Origin: Marinobacter mangrovi
GTDB taxonomy: Bacteria > Pseudomonadota > Gammaproteobacteria > Pseudomonadales > Oleiphilaceae
Length of the DNA: 64,000 bases
Direction: 5' to 3'
Assembly: GCF_016798325.1 (NCBI RefSeq)
Contig: NZ_JAERVO010000003.1
Location: 62,001-126,000, forward strand
Shown here in pieces: positions 26,655 through 35,620 of this stretch. Numbering within the stretch: the first letter of the stretch is position 1; the number at the start of each line of letters is the position of its first letter. Below the pieces are notes generated by a model, which worked only from the letters and a program-made list of their open reading frames with translations, was not told the DNA's origin and searched no databases. Position numbers and translations under genes: made by a program.

Positions 26655-27644
26655 ATGACTCTCAAACAAGCACTGACAGGCGCGCTGTTGGCCGGCGGTG
26701 TTGTTCTGGCCGCACAGGCTGAGGACATGCCCGGCAAGGGCGTAACCGTCCAGGCCGTCCAGAGCCCGATCGCCGAGGAAACCTTCCAGACCATGCTGGT
26801 TGACGAAGCCTTGCGAGACCTGGGCTACGACGTCAAGGACATCCAGGAAGTCGACTACAGCGCCGGCTACACCTCCATCGCCAACGGTGATGCCACGTTC
26901 ATGGCGGTCAACTGGTATCCGCTGCACAACACCATGTACAAGAACGCCGGCGGTGACGATGTCTTCTACCGCAAAGGGCATTACATCGAAGGCGCGGCAC
27001 AGGGCTACCTGATCGACAAGAAAACCGCCGACAAGTACGGCATCGACAACATTGCCGACTTCAAGGATCCCAAGATCGCCAAGCTGTTTGACACCGACGG
27101 TGACGGCAAGGCGGATCTCACCGGCTGCCAGGCCGGCTGGGGCTGCGAAGGTGTGATCGAGCACCAGCTCGATGCGTTCGATCTGCGCGACACGGTCACC
27201 CACAAGCAGGGCCAGTACGCGGCCATCATTTCCGACACGATCACCCGTTACAACAACGGCGACCCGATCTTCTACTACACCTGGACGCCGTACTGGGTCT
27301 CCGGTGTGCTGGTTCCGGGCAAGGACGTGGTCTGGCTGGAAGTGCCCTTCTCATCCAACCCGAACGGCACCGACACCGAACTGCCCAACGGCAAGAACTA
27401 CGGTTTCGAGATCAACAGCGAGCGGATCGTGGCCAACAAGGCCTGGGCCGAGGAAAATCCGGCGGCCGCCAAGCTGTTTGAAATCATGAAGGTCTCCGTC
27501 AACGACGTGAGTGCCGAAAACATGAAGATCCGTGACGGCGAAGATTCGCCGGAAGCGATCATGGGACACACCAAAGCCTGGATCAAGGCTCACCAGGACA
27601 CCTACAACGGCTGGCTGGAACAGGCCCGCGCCGCGGCGAAGTAA
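26655..27644 (+). CDS. proX: Glycine betaine/proline-binding periplasmic protein (ProX)
   Basis: This 329-residue solute-binding protein of the ProX/OpuAC type has a signal peptide ending near AAQA (residue 22). The aromatic ligand region is around [12 protein letters not shown] (near 85), and the YYTWTPYWV segment (near 208) supplies further aromatics for the quaternary-amine cage. [10 protein letters not shown] (near 154) contains two cysteines that are probably disulphide bonded, as in E. coli ProX. A strong AGGAGGAG precedes the ATG. An intrinsic terminator follows, closing the proVWX operon. Confidence 0.95.
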   Translation: MTLKQALTGALLAGGVVLAAQAEDMPGKGVTVQAVQSPIAEETFQTMLVDEALRDLGYDVKDIQEVDYSAGYTSIANGDATFMAVNWYPLHNTMYKNAGGDDVFYRKGHYIEGAAQGYLIDKKTADKYGIDNIADFKDPKIAKLFDTDGDGKADLTGCQAGWGCEGVIEHQLDAFDLRDTVTHKQGQYAAIISDTITRYNNGDPIFYYTWTPYWVSGVLVPGKDVVWLEVPFSSNPNGTDTELPNGKNYGFEINSERIVANKAWAEENPAAAKLFEIMKVSVNDVSAENMKIRDGEDSPEAIMGHTKAWIKAHQDTYNGWLEQARAAAK

Positions 27645-27654
27645 GCGCCTACCC

Positions 27655-27685
27655 CGGGGTGCCTGCGGGCACCCCGCTTTCCTTT
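27655..27685 (+). terminator. Rho-independent terminator after proX
   Basis: CGGGGTGCC (27655-27663) and GGCACCCCG (27668-27676) form a perfect 9-bp stem with a TGCG loop, followed by CTTTCCTTT. It lies ten bases after the proX stop. Confidence 0.8.
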
Positions 27686-27785
27686 CCCCATCCCTTTGTG
27701 TCCATGGCGTCAAATCACCCAGACAGCCATTCCGGACACGCCACCATCGAAGCAATGACAGTCACCTGGCCATCGGACTATGCTT

Positions 27786-27792
27786 CTATACT
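27786..27792 (+). promoter_or_regulatory. Sigma-S-like -10 element upstream of the DUF748 gene
   Basis: CTATACT, identical to the element ahead of proV, lies about 98 bases before the GTG start of the DUF748 gene, with TG four bases upstream. No clear -35 is seen. It suggests stationary-phase or osmotic expression of the envelope gene. Confidence 0.4.
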
Positions 27793-27889
27793 CGACATAT
27801 CCCATTGTTTTGGTGACGTCCGGGTCTTGCCTGCATCCTGATGACACACCGACAATATCCGTGCCCCCGCAATAACAAGGAGAGAGTTC

Positions 27890-30832
27890 GTGGCCGACCC
27901 CAAGGCGCGCAAGCCCATCTACAAGATGGTCTCGTTCTGGCTGATCCTGCTGCTGGTCCTGTACACGCTGGCCGGCTTCATCGGATTGCCCTGGTGGCTG
28001 CAGCGTCAGGTGCCGGCACAGCTCGAAACCCAGCTGGGCTGGGAGGGCTCGGTGACCGACATCGACTTCAACCCGTTCACCATGACGCTGGATGTCGAGG
28101 GGCTGGACGCCAAGGATGCGGACGGCGAACCGGTCGTGTCGGCCAAACAGCTGCACGTGGATCTGACGGTCTGGCGACTGATCACCGGCACCATCGCCTT
28201 CGAATCCATCCGGCTGGACTCACCTTTCGTTCGCGTTGATCTGCTCAAGGACTATGGCGTCAACCTGGTGCGGGACTGGACCCACAACCACCCCGCGAAA
28301 GACGAGCCACCCGAGGAACAAAGCGCCTCCAGCGAGCCACCGCACCTCTACTTCAATGAGATTCAGCTCAATGACGGCAACGTCCGCTTCCGCGACTACA
28401 GCCAGGGCGAACCGGAAACCTTCGACATCCAGCCGCTGAACGTCACCCTCAACGACCTGGCCACGTTCAGCGACGACGGCAACCCCAGCGACTACACCCT
28501 GTCGGCCGCCATCGGTGAGCAACAGATCGACTGGGACGGCAACATCGGTCTGATGCCTTTCCACTCCAACGGCCACATCCGGCTGAGCGACATCAGCCAC
28601 ACCACGCTGGTGCACTTCGCCTCGCCGTACGCCCCCTACGTGGTCAACCAGGGCACCCTGTCGCTGGATACCGACTACGCCATCTCCAGCGCCGGCGCAT
28701 TTGCGCTGGTCACACAAAACGGCGAACTGCGAATCGACAACCTCAGTGCCGGCCTGCCGGACGCCGATGCGCCGTTCGCCACCCTGGCCGCGCTGGTGGT
28801 CAAGGGCATCACGTTCAATCTCGGGGAACGCTCCCTGGCCATCGGCTCGGTCGACCTGGATCAACTGAAAGGCGATGTCAGTCGCGACAAGGATGGCCTG
28901 ATCAATGTCATCAAGCCGTTCACCGGCCAGCCGGAAGAGGACAAGCGCGATCAGGCCGCATCCGGTGGCGACAACGGTGGCACCGGCTTCAACTGGCGCA
29001 TCGATACCGTGCGCCTGGCGGACAGCGAGGTCCACTGGCAGGACGCGGTGCCGGAGACGCCGGCCGACATCACCGCCAGCGGCATCAACGCCGAAATGGG
29101 GCCTATCAGCCAGGCACTGGATGAGCCGGTCCCCTACGACCTGAACCTGCGTACGGGCGAGGCGGGCAAGATCGCGGCCAAAGGGCAGGTAACGCTCGCA
29201 CCATTCACCCTGGAATCCACCCTGTCGCTGGATGGCATTGCCCTGGCGCCGTTCCAGCCCTACGTCCAGCAGAGTGCCGATGTGGCCTTCGCCGGCGGCA
29301 CCCTGAACATCGAAGGGGAACTGGATCTGGACGACCAGACGCCCGCCCTGACCGGCACCTTCAACGGCAACGGCCAGGTGAAGGACCTGAAACTCACCCG
29401 CGCCGGCCAGTCCGATTCGATCCTCAGCTGGTCCTCGTTGCGCCTCAACCCGGTGGAACTGAACCTGAACCCCGGCCGGCTGGAAATCGGCACCATCACC
29501 CTGACCGATCCGGATGCCCATATCGTGCGGGCCGCCGATGGCTCGACCAACCTCTCGGGGCTCATCAAAGGCAGTGACACGGCCGGACAGGACACCGCCG
29601 AAGAGCCCGCCAAGGAAGACAAGGGGGACAAGCCGGACTTCGTGTTCCGGGTGACCCAGGTCGAGTTGGAGAACGGCCAGTTCGACCTGGCGGATCGCAC
29701 CGTCAAACCGGTCTTCACCACGGGCATGCGCAAAGTCAACGGCATGATCGAAGGCCTGAGCAACGTACCGCCACAGCAGGGCAGCGTGCGCATGAGCGGC
29801 GAACTGGGCCAGCGGGGGCATGTCAAAATGAACGGCTCCATCGGCACCCTGGGGCAGGAAGACACCACCCATCTGGAGCTCAACCTCGACAACATGGCCA
29901 TGGCCGAACTCTCGCCCTATTTCGGCCGTTACCTGGGCTATGCGGTGGACAGCGGGAAGCTGCGGATGGACCTGAAATACGACATCACCGGTCCCCAGAT
30001 CAAGGCCGACAACCGGATCGTGCTGGACCAGCTGACCCTGGGCCAGTCGGTCCAGAGCGACGACGCGGTGAACGTCCCGGTGAAGCTGGGGCTGACCCTG
30101 CTGCGCGACACCGATGGCGTGATCGATGTGGACCTGCCCATTTCGGGCAACCTGGACGATCCCGAATTCCGCGTTGGCCAGGTGGTGCTGCGGGCCTTCA
30201 TCAACCTGCTGGCCAAGGCGGCCACGTCACCGTTCAACATGCTGGGTTCAGTGGCGGAGCTGGCCGGCTTCTCCGGGGAAGAACTGGGGCAGGTGGCCTT
30301 CGTGCCCGGCACCACCACCCTGGCGCCGGGTGAAGACAAGAAGCTGAAGCTGCTGGCGGATGCCATGGCCGACAAGCCGCAGCTGTTGCTGAACGTCCGT
30401 GGCGCGGTCGCGCCGGACATCGACGGCCTGGCCCTGAAAGCCGAGCGGCTTAATGCCCAGCTGGATCTCACCGCGGACGTCGACCGCAAGCAGCGGGTCC
30501 GCGCCCTGGAGAGTCAGGTGGTCAACCAGCAGGGCGAGGCGGCCCTCAAGAAGCTGCAGGCCGACAACAAACAGACCGGGGACGACCGGCTCAACAGCGC
30601 CGAGTGGGTCACGACCCTGGTCCGCGCCCTGACCAAAGACGTGCAGTTGCCACCGGAGGCGCTGAACCGACTGGCCCAGCAGCGCGGCGCGATCCTGCAG
30701 AAACAGCTGTCGGACCAGTACGATATTCCCGACGATCAACTGTTCCTGCTGGCGCCGTCCGAGGACGCCAAGACCGAGATGGGTGAAGACGCGATTCGCG
30801 TGATTGTGCCCTTCGCCATGGATGCCCGATAG
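27890..30832 (+). CDS. DUF748 / AsmA-like large envelope protein
   Basis: This 980-residue protein has a single N-terminal membrane anchor (about 13-35) and a very long periplasmic part of repeated beta-rich segments. DUF748 belongs to the AsmA-like clan, which includes TamB and YhdP bridge proteins thought to carry lipids between inner and outer membranes. Recognisable stretches are GSVTDIDFNPFTMTLDVEGL (near 50), FRDYSQGEPETFDIQPLNV (near 166) and YFGRYLGYAVDSGKLRMDL (near 678). The C-terminus (after about 780) resembles an OmpA-like helical tail. The GTG at 27890 has AAGGAGAG ten bases ahead. The next gene, yfbR, starts at the base after the stop. Confidence 0.85.
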   Translation: MADPKARKPIYKMVSFWLILLLVLYTLAGFIGLPWWLQRQVPAQLETQLGWEGSVTDIDFNPFTMTLDVEGLDAKDADGEPVVSAKQLHVDLTVWRLITGTIAFESIRLDSPFVRVDLLKDYGVNLVRDWTHNHPAKDEPPEEQSASSEPPHLYFNEIQLNDGNVRFRDYSQGEPETFDIQPLNVTLNDLATFSDDGNPSDYTLSAAIGEQQIDWDGNIGLMPFHSNGHIRLSDISHTTLVHFASPYAPYVVNQGTLSLDTDYAISSAGAFALVTQNGELRIDNLSAGLPDADAPFATLAALVVKGITFNLGERSLAIGSVDLDQLKGDVSRDKDGLINVIKPFTGQPEEDKRDQAASGGDNGGTGFNWRIDTVRLADSEVHWQDAVPETPADITASGINAEMGPISQALDEPVPYDLNLRTGEAGKIAAKGQVTLAPFTLESTLSLDGIALAPFQPYVQQSADVAFAGGTLNIEGELDLDDQTPALTGTFNGNGQVKDLKLTRAGQSDSILSWSSLRLNPVELNLNPGRLEIGTITLTDPDAHIVRAADGSTNLSGLIKGSDTAGQDTAEEPAKEDKGDKPDFVFRVTQVELENGQFDLADRTVKPVFTTGMRKVNGMIEGLSNVPPQQGSVRMSGELGQRGHVKMNGSIGTLGQEDTTHLELNLDNMAMAELSPYFGRYLGYAVDSGKLRMDLKYDITGPQIKADNRIVLDQLTLGQSVQSDDAVNVPVKLGLTLLRDTDGVIDVDLPISGNLDDPEFRVGQVVLRAFINLLAKAATSPFNMLGSVAELAGFSGEELGQVAFVPGTTTLAPGEDKKLKLLADAMADKPQLLLNVRGAVAPDIDGLALKAERLNAQLDLTADVDRKQRVRALESQVVNQQGEAALKKLQADNKQTGDDRLNSAEWVTTLVRALTKDVQLPPEALNRLAQQRGAILQKQLSDQYDIPDDQLFLLAPSEDAKTEMGEDAIRVIVPFAMDAR

Positions 30833-31429
30833 ATGAGCCGTCGCCTGAGCCATTTCTTCGCCTACATCGCCCGCCTGCGCTGGATCAAGCGCTGGGGGCT
30901 GATGCGCAACGCCATCGAGGAAAACGTGGCGACCCACTCCTGGGAAGTCGCCACCATCGCCCACGCCCTGGCGCTGATCCGCAACCGTCACTTTGGCGGC
31001 GCGGTGGATGCGGACCACATCGCCGCGGCGGCCCTCTACCACGACGCCACCGAAGTGATCACCGGCGATATGCCGACGCCGGTCAAATACCATTCCAGCG
31101 TCATGCGCGAGGCGTTCAGCGAGATCGAGCACAAGGCCGAGGATGAACTGCTCGATCTGCTCCCCGAGAGCCTGCAGGCGGACTTTGCCACCTACATCAA
31201 GGAATCCCGCTGGGATGACGATGTGAAAGTCCTGGTGAAAGCGGCCGACCGGCTGTCCGCCTGGCTCAAGTGCCAGGCCGAGATCCAGGCCGGCAACAAG
31301 GAGTTCGAGCCGGCGGCGGTGCAGATCCTGGAGCGGCTCAGGAGCGAGGACCTACCGGAAGTGCAGTATTTCCTGGACGTGTTCGCGCCCAGTTACAGCC
31401 AGCCGCTGGATCATTTGTTGGGGGATTAA
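30833..31429 (+). CDS. yfbR: 5'-deoxynucleotidase YfbR (HD domain)
   Basis: YfbR removes phosphate from 5'-deoxynucleoside monophosphates, notably in nucleotide salvage and overflow. The 198-residue protein has the HD signature: VATHSWEVA (His near 35), the LYHDATEVITGDMPTPVKY block (HD near 70) and KAADRLSAW (Asp near 138). The length and blocks match the E. coli enzyme. It is directly behind the DUF748 gene. Downstream lies a REPIN-like element and the convergent queE. Confidence 0.94.
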   Translation: MSRRLSHFFAYIARLRWIKRWGLMRNAIEENVATHSWEVATIAHALALIRNRHFGGAVDADHIAAAALYHDATEVITGDMPTPVKYHSSVMREAFSEIEHKAEDELLDLLPESLQADFATYIKESRWDDDVKVLVKAADRLSAWLKCQAEIQAGNKEFEPAAVQILERLRSEDLPEVQYFLDVFAPSYSQPLDHLLGD

Positions 31430-31454
31430 GTCTCGGGCGAGGGCGCGCCGACTG

Positions 31455-31613
31455 GTAGGTTGGGCTGACGCAGGAAGCCCAACAATAGGCAAGTACCGGA
31501 CGTTCTCGTTATCGTGGGCAGGCCTTGGAACATGGATTCTTAAAAACCGTCCTGGCGAGATAAGATCGGGCGCAATCCCGGTTTGTTGGGCTTCCTGCGT
31601 CAGCCCAACCTAC
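31455..31613 (-). repeat. REPIN-like element, copy 1
   Basis: Two inverted arms of 30 bases at 31455-31484 and 31584-31613, beginning GTAGGTTGGGCTGACG, enclose about 100 bases. Each arm is itself a hairpin (GTTGGGCT paired with AGCCCAAC), headed by GTAG, the signature of REP sequences recognised by RAYT transposases. The core is homologous to that of copy 2 (58209-58377) when read in the opposite orientation. Both arms here carry C at the variable position (GACGCAGGA / TCCTGCGTC). The element fills most of the 306-base gap between the convergent genes yfbR and queE; the rest of that gap holds nothing I recognise. Confidence 0.8.
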
Positions 31614-31735
31614 GGTGCTAAAGCATCGGCTACAAGCTCAGGCGGGCCGCCAAATGTAGCCGACGCTTCAGCTTCGGAGCAGCCCGCAGGGTTGCCCACG
31701 AAGACACGACAACAATCAGGCCGTGCACGCCTGAA

Positions 31736-32392
31736 TCAATCAATCCCCACAATCTTGTGCATCTGCAGCGTCAGCCGCCACTGGGGGTGCGCCAGGCAGT
31801 AGTCCGTCGCCCGGCGCGTGTTGCTCTGCTTGACCGGATCCGGCCCGTTTTCGGGCAGCGTCGGCGACGCCATCGGGGACAGGAAGAAATGATCCGCCCG
31901 GATGTGCTCGAAACGCTCGGGCATCGCCAGCGGCTGCGGGTACACCAGTTTCAGCTCATTACAACGCTCCAGAACAATCTTGGCGTCGGCCTTCGGGCTC
32001 ATGCACAGCCAGTCGATGCCGGCCGGCGCGGGCAAGGTGCCGTTGGTTTCCACACCCACTTCAAAACCGCGGGCATGAAACGCCTCGATCAGCGGTTCAT
32101 CCAGCTGCAGCAGCGGCTCCCCCCCGGTGCAAACCACATAGGGCCGGCCGCTGTCGTGGGGCCAGAGCGCGGCGATGTGATCGGCCAGCGCGTCGGCATC
32201 GGCGAACTGGCCGCCATTCTGCCCGTCCGTGCCGACGAAATCCGTATCGCAGAAATTGCAGACCGCGTTGGCACGGTCCTTCTCGCGGCCGGTCCACAGG
32301 TTGCACTTGCTGAAGCGGCAGAACACCGCCGCACGCCCGGCCTGGGCGCCTTCGCCCTGCAGGGTGTAGAAGGCTTCCTTGACCCGGTACAT
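31736..32392 (-). CDS. queE: 7-carboxy-7-deazaguanine synthase (QueE)
   Basis: QueE is the radical SAM enzyme that rearranges 6-carboxytetrahydropterin to 7-carboxy-7-deazaguanine in the queuosine pathway. The 218-residue protein has the QueE cysteine pattern CRFSKCNLW...CNFC with the typical 14-residue insert between the second and third cysteine. CTGGEPLLQLD (near 88) is the SAM-binding motif and GVETNGTLP (near 113) the usual QueE strand. It overlaps queC by one base (TGATG), showing translational coupling. Confidence 0.94.
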   Translation of the reverse strand: MYRVKEAFYTLQGEGAQAGRAAVFCRFSKCNLWTGREKDRANAVCNFCDTDFVGTDGQNGGQFADADALADHIAALWPHDSGRPYVVCTGGEPLLQLDEPLIEAFHARGFEVGVETNGTLPAPAGIDWLCMSPKADAKIVLERCNELKLVYPQPLAMPERFEHIRADHFFLSPMASPTLPENGPDPVKQSNTRRATDYCLAHPQWRLTLQMHKIVGID

Positions 32393-33057
32393 CAGACCTC
32401 GACCTCGTAAGGCAACGGATCGCGCAGGCCATGGGCGGCAAAGGCCTCCAGACGCTCCACGCAGGACCCGCAGCGGCCGCAGGCGGCGTCACGGCCATTG
32501 TAGCAGGTCCAGGTCTGGCTGTAGTCCAGGTTCATGCCCAGGCCTTCGGCCAATATCTCGCCCTTATCGAGCGCCATGTAGGGTGCCTCGACGCGCACCG
32601 GCTCGTAGTTGGCGATCTGGCAGACGGCGTCCATTTTTTCCACGAACTCCGGGCGACAATCCGGATAGATCGCGTGATCCCCGCCGTGCGCGCCGAACCA
32701 GACCGCCTGGGCGCCGACCGACGCCGCATAGCCGGTGGCCAGGGCGATCAGGATCATGTTGCGGTTGGGCACCACGGTGGACTTCATGCTGTCCTCTTCG
32801 TAGTGGCCTTCCGGTACGTCGATGTCGTCGGTCAACGACGAGCCGCTCAGCAGGTCGCTCATAGGCGACATATCGACTACCTTGTGAGGGAGCCCCAGCT
32901 GTTCGCACACCGCCCTGGCGCATTCCAGTTCCCGCACGTGTCGCTGACCATAGTTGAACGACAGCGCATGCACCTCATAACCGGCGGCCCGGGCACGGTG
33001 CAGCAGCGTGAAGGAATCCATGCCACCGGAGTAGATGACGACGACTTTCTGGGACAT
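32392..33057 (-). CDS. queC: 7-cyano-7-deazaguanine synthase (QueC)
   Basis: QueC converts 7-carboxy-7-deazaguanine to preQ0 using ATP and ammonia. The 221-residue protein has the ATP-pyrophosphatase P-loop SGGMDS (near 10), [13 protein letters not shown] (near 33), [15 protein letters not shown] (near 97) and the zinc-binding C-terminal cysteines [15 protein letters not shown] (near 190). It is the first gene of a two-gene queC-queE operon. The pathway's other genes are not in the window. Confidence 0.95.
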   Translation of the reverse strand: MSQKVVVIYSGGMDSFTLLHRARAAGYEVHALSFNYGQRHVRELECARAVCEQLGLPHKVVDMSPMSDLLSGSSLTDDIDVPEGHYEEDSMKSTVVPNRNMILIALATGYAASVGAQAVWFGAHGGDHAIYPDCRPEFVEKMDAVCQIANYEPVRVEAPYMALDKGEILAEGLGMNLDYSQTWTCYNGRDAACGRCGSCVERLEAFAAHGLRDPLPYEVEV

Positions 33058-33232
33058 AGGTGGGCAACCTCATAACAGCCAATAACGGGAATGGACGAAT
33101 TGTAACAGGGACGCGGCAGGATGGGTTCGCGTCCGGTCGCAGGGCCGGTTAAACTCAATGGATCATCCGGATCCAACCTGCCGACACAACCCCATCGGCA
33201 GGCTTAAAAGAACACAACCAGAACGACGCAGT

Positions 33233-33766
33233 ATGAACGTTTCCGAGTCACCGGCATTTATCGATTTCGAGGCCTCCAGCCTGGACCTGATCGCCAGCTA
33301 CCCGATCGAGGTGGGCGTCAGTCTGCCGGATGGAACCCTCCACAGCTGGCTGATCGCCCCCCACGTGCTTTGGCAGGACTGGTCGGACAGCGCCGAGGCC
33401 ATCCACGGCATCAGCCGCGACACCCTGTGCCGGGAAGGTCACGAGGTGCGGGACGTCGCCCATGCCCTGAACGAGCTGTTGGGCGATGCGGTGTACTGCG
33501 ATGCCTGGACGTTCGACAGCTTCTGGCTGCACCGCCTGTTCCGCGCCGCCCGCATCACGCCGACGTTCGTGCTGGAGTCGGTGTCCTCCATCCTCGACAC
33601 CCACCAGGTGCAGTTGTGGGCGGAAGTCCGCCAGCAGGTGATCGAGTCCCTCGGCCTGCCGGTACACCGGGCGGCCAACGATGCCCTGATTCTGCAGGAA
33701 ACCTGGCGCCGGGTCATGGATCAGGGCGCACACCGCAAGGCGGAAGTTCGCGCGGCGCGCTCCTGA
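33233..33766 (+). CDS. DEDD-family 3'-5' exonuclease-like protein
   Basis: This is a 177-residue RNase-T/DnaQ-fold protein. FIDFEASSLD (near 9) supplies the first Asp-x-Glu, CDAWTFDSFW (near 88) supplies the second acidic residue, and HRAANDALILQ (near 144) supplies the His and last Asp of a DEDDh site. It hydrolyses RNA or DNA 3' ends if active, but the substrate is unclear. The ATG at 33233 is chosen because the fold starts just after it. It is divergent from queC, and an 8-bp hairpin (CCTGCCGA/TCGGCAGG) lies at 33177-33202 in its leader. Confidence 0.8.
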   Translation: MNVSESPAFIDFEASSLDLIASYPIEVGVSLPDGTLHSWLIAPHVLWQDWSDSAEAIHGISRDTLCREGHEVRDVAHALNELLGDAVYCDAWTFDSFWLHRLFRAARITPTFVLESVSSILDTHQVQLWAEVRQQVIESLGLPVHRAANDALILQETWRRVMDQGAHRKAEVRAARS

Positions 33767-33776
33767 TTCCCGGAAT

Positions 33777-34013
33777 TCAGCGCTTTTTCGCCTGCAGGCG
33801 CTGGGCGACGACCTCAATCACATCCCCGGCCGTATTCAGCGTCCAGAAGGTCACCAGCGCCATCAGCGCGGCGCCTAAGGCGGTAAACGTCACGTCCGTT
33901 CCGACGACCTGACTCTTGGCCAGAACAAAATAAAGGGCCAGTGCCACGACCAGCAGTACTTCAATGACGATGTGGGATTTCAGTTTGACGATGCGGCCTG
34001 TGTCGTCGGACAT
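33777..34013 (-). CDS. Small membrane protein, unknown function
   Basis: This 78-residue protein has two membrane segments (about 18-36 and 43-62) between short charged ends. The ATG at 34013 starts MSDDTGRIVKLKSHI; a longer frame upstream looks non-coding. The C-terminus reads VIEVVAQRLQAKKR. Its stop is ten bases after that of the convergent exonuclease gene. I do not recognise the family. Confidence 0.72.
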   Translation of the reverse strand: MSDDTGRIVKLKSHIVIEVLLVVALALYFVLAKSQVVGTDVTFTALGAALMALVTFWTLNTAGDVIEVVAQRLQAKKR

Positions 34014-34183
34014 GATGTTCTCGGTTTCACCTCGGTTTTGTGAGTTCAGGAATTGCCGGGCCAACACCCGGTAAGATAGTGTCCTAATTATCGCGCGCGC
34101 GCCTGAATAGGGCTGTACGAGGAACTCAGTACGCAACAACCGAGAGGAGGCGTACAGGAAATACCAAGGATAAAAGCGGGGAT

Positions 34184-34211
34184 AAAAAAAAGACGCAGCC
34201 AAGAGGCTGCG
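34184..34211 (-). terminator. Intrinsic terminator, minus strand
   Basis: CGCAGCC (34194-34200) and GGCTGCG (34205-34211) pair around AAGA. On the minus strand the stem is followed by eight T residues (34191-34184). No long minus-strand gene lies upstream of it, so it terminates either a short RNA starting within about 34215-34400 or readthrough from farther away. Confidence 0.75.
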
Positions 34212-34398
34212 CCATTAAAGGAGAGATTCATCATACCAACCCATCGTAGGTGGATAAGGGCTGATGAAATGCACAACGTAAACACGTGACAACATGCAGT
34301 ATGGCGCCGGGAGGCCCTGTTATCTGTACGGGATTGCCGCAAACGGCCGCCCGGGCGGGGCTGGCGGGACGCGGACACAAAATGCCCGCTTCGCCCTA

Positions 34399-34426
34399 TT
34401 GCAAAGTCCCCATGAACGGATAGACT
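34399..34426 (+). promoter_or_regulatory. Sigma-70 type promoter of the candidate sRNA
   Basis: TTGCAA at 34399-34404 and TAGACT at 34421-34426 are separated by 16 bases. Transcription would start near 34433 and run into the terminator at 34583-34616. Confidence 0.4.
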
Positions 34427-34432
34427 GGCAAC

Positions 34433-34616
34433 AGGTGACAACGGACAACCGTTGGCCGGCACCAACAGCGCCGGTTCAGACAGAGACAGCGACGAGTGAT
34501 TGCATTGAATCGAAGCAAAGCCGAATAACCGACGAATCCCCGCAACCGGGCGATTCGCGGTGCGAATCTTCCGGTGGCAGAAAAGCCCGGAAGCACAATG
34601 ATTCCGGGCTTTTTTT
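34433..34616 (+). ncRNA. Candidate small RNA, about 185 nt
   Basis: A promoter-like sequence precedes and a strong intrinsic terminator ends this stretch, which has no convincing ORF of its own. Several internal hairpins are possible, for example around GCCGGC...GCGCCGG (about 34453-34483) and GAATC...GATTC (about 34536-34556). I do not recognise it as a known sRNA family. Confidence rests only on promoter and terminator. Confidence 0.4.
34583..34616 (+). terminator. Intrinsic terminator, plus strand
   Basis: AAGCCCGGAA (34583-34592) and TTCCGGGCTT (34602-34611) form a perfect 10-bp stem with a 9-base loop and a run of seven T residues (34610-34616). Confidence 0.85.
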
Positions 34617-34657
34617 ATGGTTTCGATTCAGCAACCCAGTGGAGAGGTCAGCCTCAG

Positions 34658-34753
34658 ATGTACGGACAACCGAAGCTTGCAGTCAACCGCGAAGGCGCGG
34701 ATCAGGCCCTGTACCAGGCGGGCATCCACGCCATTGTCATGCGCATGTTCTAA
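34658..34753 (+). CDS. Candidate 31-residue small protein
   Basis: An ATG at 34658 follows GGAGAGG with a 10-base gap and opens a 32-codon frame ending TAA. The product begins MYGQPKLAVNREGADQALYQ and ends GIHAIVMRMF. It has no signal or membrane helix. It lies between two plus-strand terminators, and a perfect 10-bp hairpin (34752-34779) starts at its stop codon. It could be a small protein, a leader peptide or chance. Confidence 0.4.
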   Translation: MYGQPKLAVNREGADQALYQAGIHAIVMRMF

Positions 34754-34807
34754 CGGCTTCCCCAAACCCGGAAGCCGTTGGGCGACCGGGCCGAGATTCT
34801 CTCGAAC

Positions 34808-34841
34808 AACCCCGGTCGTCCTGATCGGGGTTTGTTTTTTT
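34808..34841 (+). terminator. Second intrinsic terminator, plus strand
   Basis: AACCCCG (34808-34814) and CGGGGTT (34826-34832) pair around an 11-base loop, followed by TG and seven T residues. It lies only 28 bases before the next gene's start, so it may act as an attenuator for that gene or end the small-ORF transcript. Confidence 0.75.
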
Positions 34842-34868
34842 GCACGCGCGATAGAGCAAAAGGAGAGA

Positions 34869-35141
34869 ATGATGAGAAAGCACCACAACCGCCCCGGCCC
34901 GCAAACCAAAGCGAATCCTCAAGGCGCCCTGCGCCGTCCGGCCAAGCTGCCGCTGCTGGAGGCCATCTGCAAGAAGCTCAACCAGCGCGTCAACCTGGAC
35001 AGCGAACAGAGCGTTCTGGGTCTTTACGAGCGCGGCTGGATCTTCAATGGCGTGATCGCCACGATGGACAGCCAGGAGGCCCGCTATGTACGCGCCCTGG
35101 CCACCAAGTACAATTCCTGGATTGCCCGTCAGGTCGCCTGA
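34869..35141 (+). CDS. Conserved-looking 90-residue protein, unknown function
   Basis: This small basic protein has an N-terminal Arg/His/Pro-rich part (MMRKHHNRPGPQTKANPQ) and a C-terminal, probably helical, part with LPLLEAICKKLNQRVNLDSE and YERGWIFNGVIATMDSQEA. AAAGGAGAGA is directly ahead. ATG at 34869 or the next codon, ATG at 34872, could be used. An intrinsic terminator lies just upstream, so expression may be attenuated or driven from its 3' side. I do not recognise the family. Confidence 0.65.
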   Translation: MMRKHHNRPGPQTKANPQGALRRPAKLPLLEAICKKLNQRVNLDSEQSVLGLYERGWIFNGVIATMDSQEARYVRALATKYNSWIARQVA

Positions 35142-35164
35142 CCGCGGGTACGGGCACTCAGCCG

Positions 35165-35578
35165 TCAGTGATGGCGGCTGATGCCTCGCAGGGCGTCACC
35201 TTCCCCGCCGTGAACCATCACGTAGTTGTTCACCACATCCTGAATCTTTTCCAGTGAATAGGGCTTGACCACATAGCCGTTGGCGCCGGCGCTGATCGCG
35301 CGCTGGATACTGTCGATGGAGTCGTCCGCAGTCACCAGGACGATGTGCTGCTGTTCGTTGGCCGCCTTGAATTCCTGCATCAGCTCATGGCCGTCCATGT
35401 CCGGCAGGCCCAGGTCGAGCATCACGATATGAAAGCTGCTTTCGGCAAACTGCTTGCGGGCACTGGCGGCATCGACACAATCCACCACCATGGTGGCGCC
35501 GGTCTGGTGCAGCATGTCCTTGAGCAGTTCGCGCATGGTCGGCTCGTCTTCGACCACGAGGACTCGCAGATTTTCCAT
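35165..35578 (-). CDS. Stand-alone response regulator receiver (CheY-like)
   Basis: This is a 137-residue single REC domain. VEDEPTM (near 9-15) holds the acidic pocket, [12 protein letters not shown] (near 50) holds the phospho-acceptor Asp and LVTADDS (near 78) the Thr. KPYSLE (near 103) holds the conserved Lys. There is no output domain, so it works through protein contacts. It is the last gene of the kinase / membrane protein / receiver operon and probably receives phosphate from the hybrid kinase's HPt. The ATG at 35578 is preceded by GAGAGG; a TTG two codons earlier is possible. Confidence 0.9.
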   Translation of the reverse strand: MENLRVLVVEDEPTMRELLKDMLHQTGATMVVDCVDAASARKQFAESSFHIVMLDLGLPDMDGHELMQEFKAANEQQHIVLVTADDSIDSIQRAISAGANGYVVKPYSLEKIQDVVNNYVMVHGGEGDALRGISRHH

Positions 35579-35620
35579 TCTCAATTCCTCTCAATAGGCA
35601 TCATTCGTTTCGGCACCGGG

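Larger units (their letters stand above)
34014..34868. other. 855-base region with three intrinsic terminators and small transcription units
   Basis: This gap has no long conserved gene. It contains a minus-strand terminator (34184-34211), a candidate sRNA with a sigma-70 promoter (34399-34616) ending in a plus-strand terminator, a 31-residue ORF followed by a hairpin, and a second plus-strand terminator (34808-34841). These parts are listed separately. Signals this dense suggest one or more short stable RNAs. Confidence 0.6.

Noticed and set aside
31455-31613. Possible attachment site or transposon end
   Set aside because: No integrase or transposase is adjacent. The paired GTAG hairpins and the homologous second copy fit a REPIN better.
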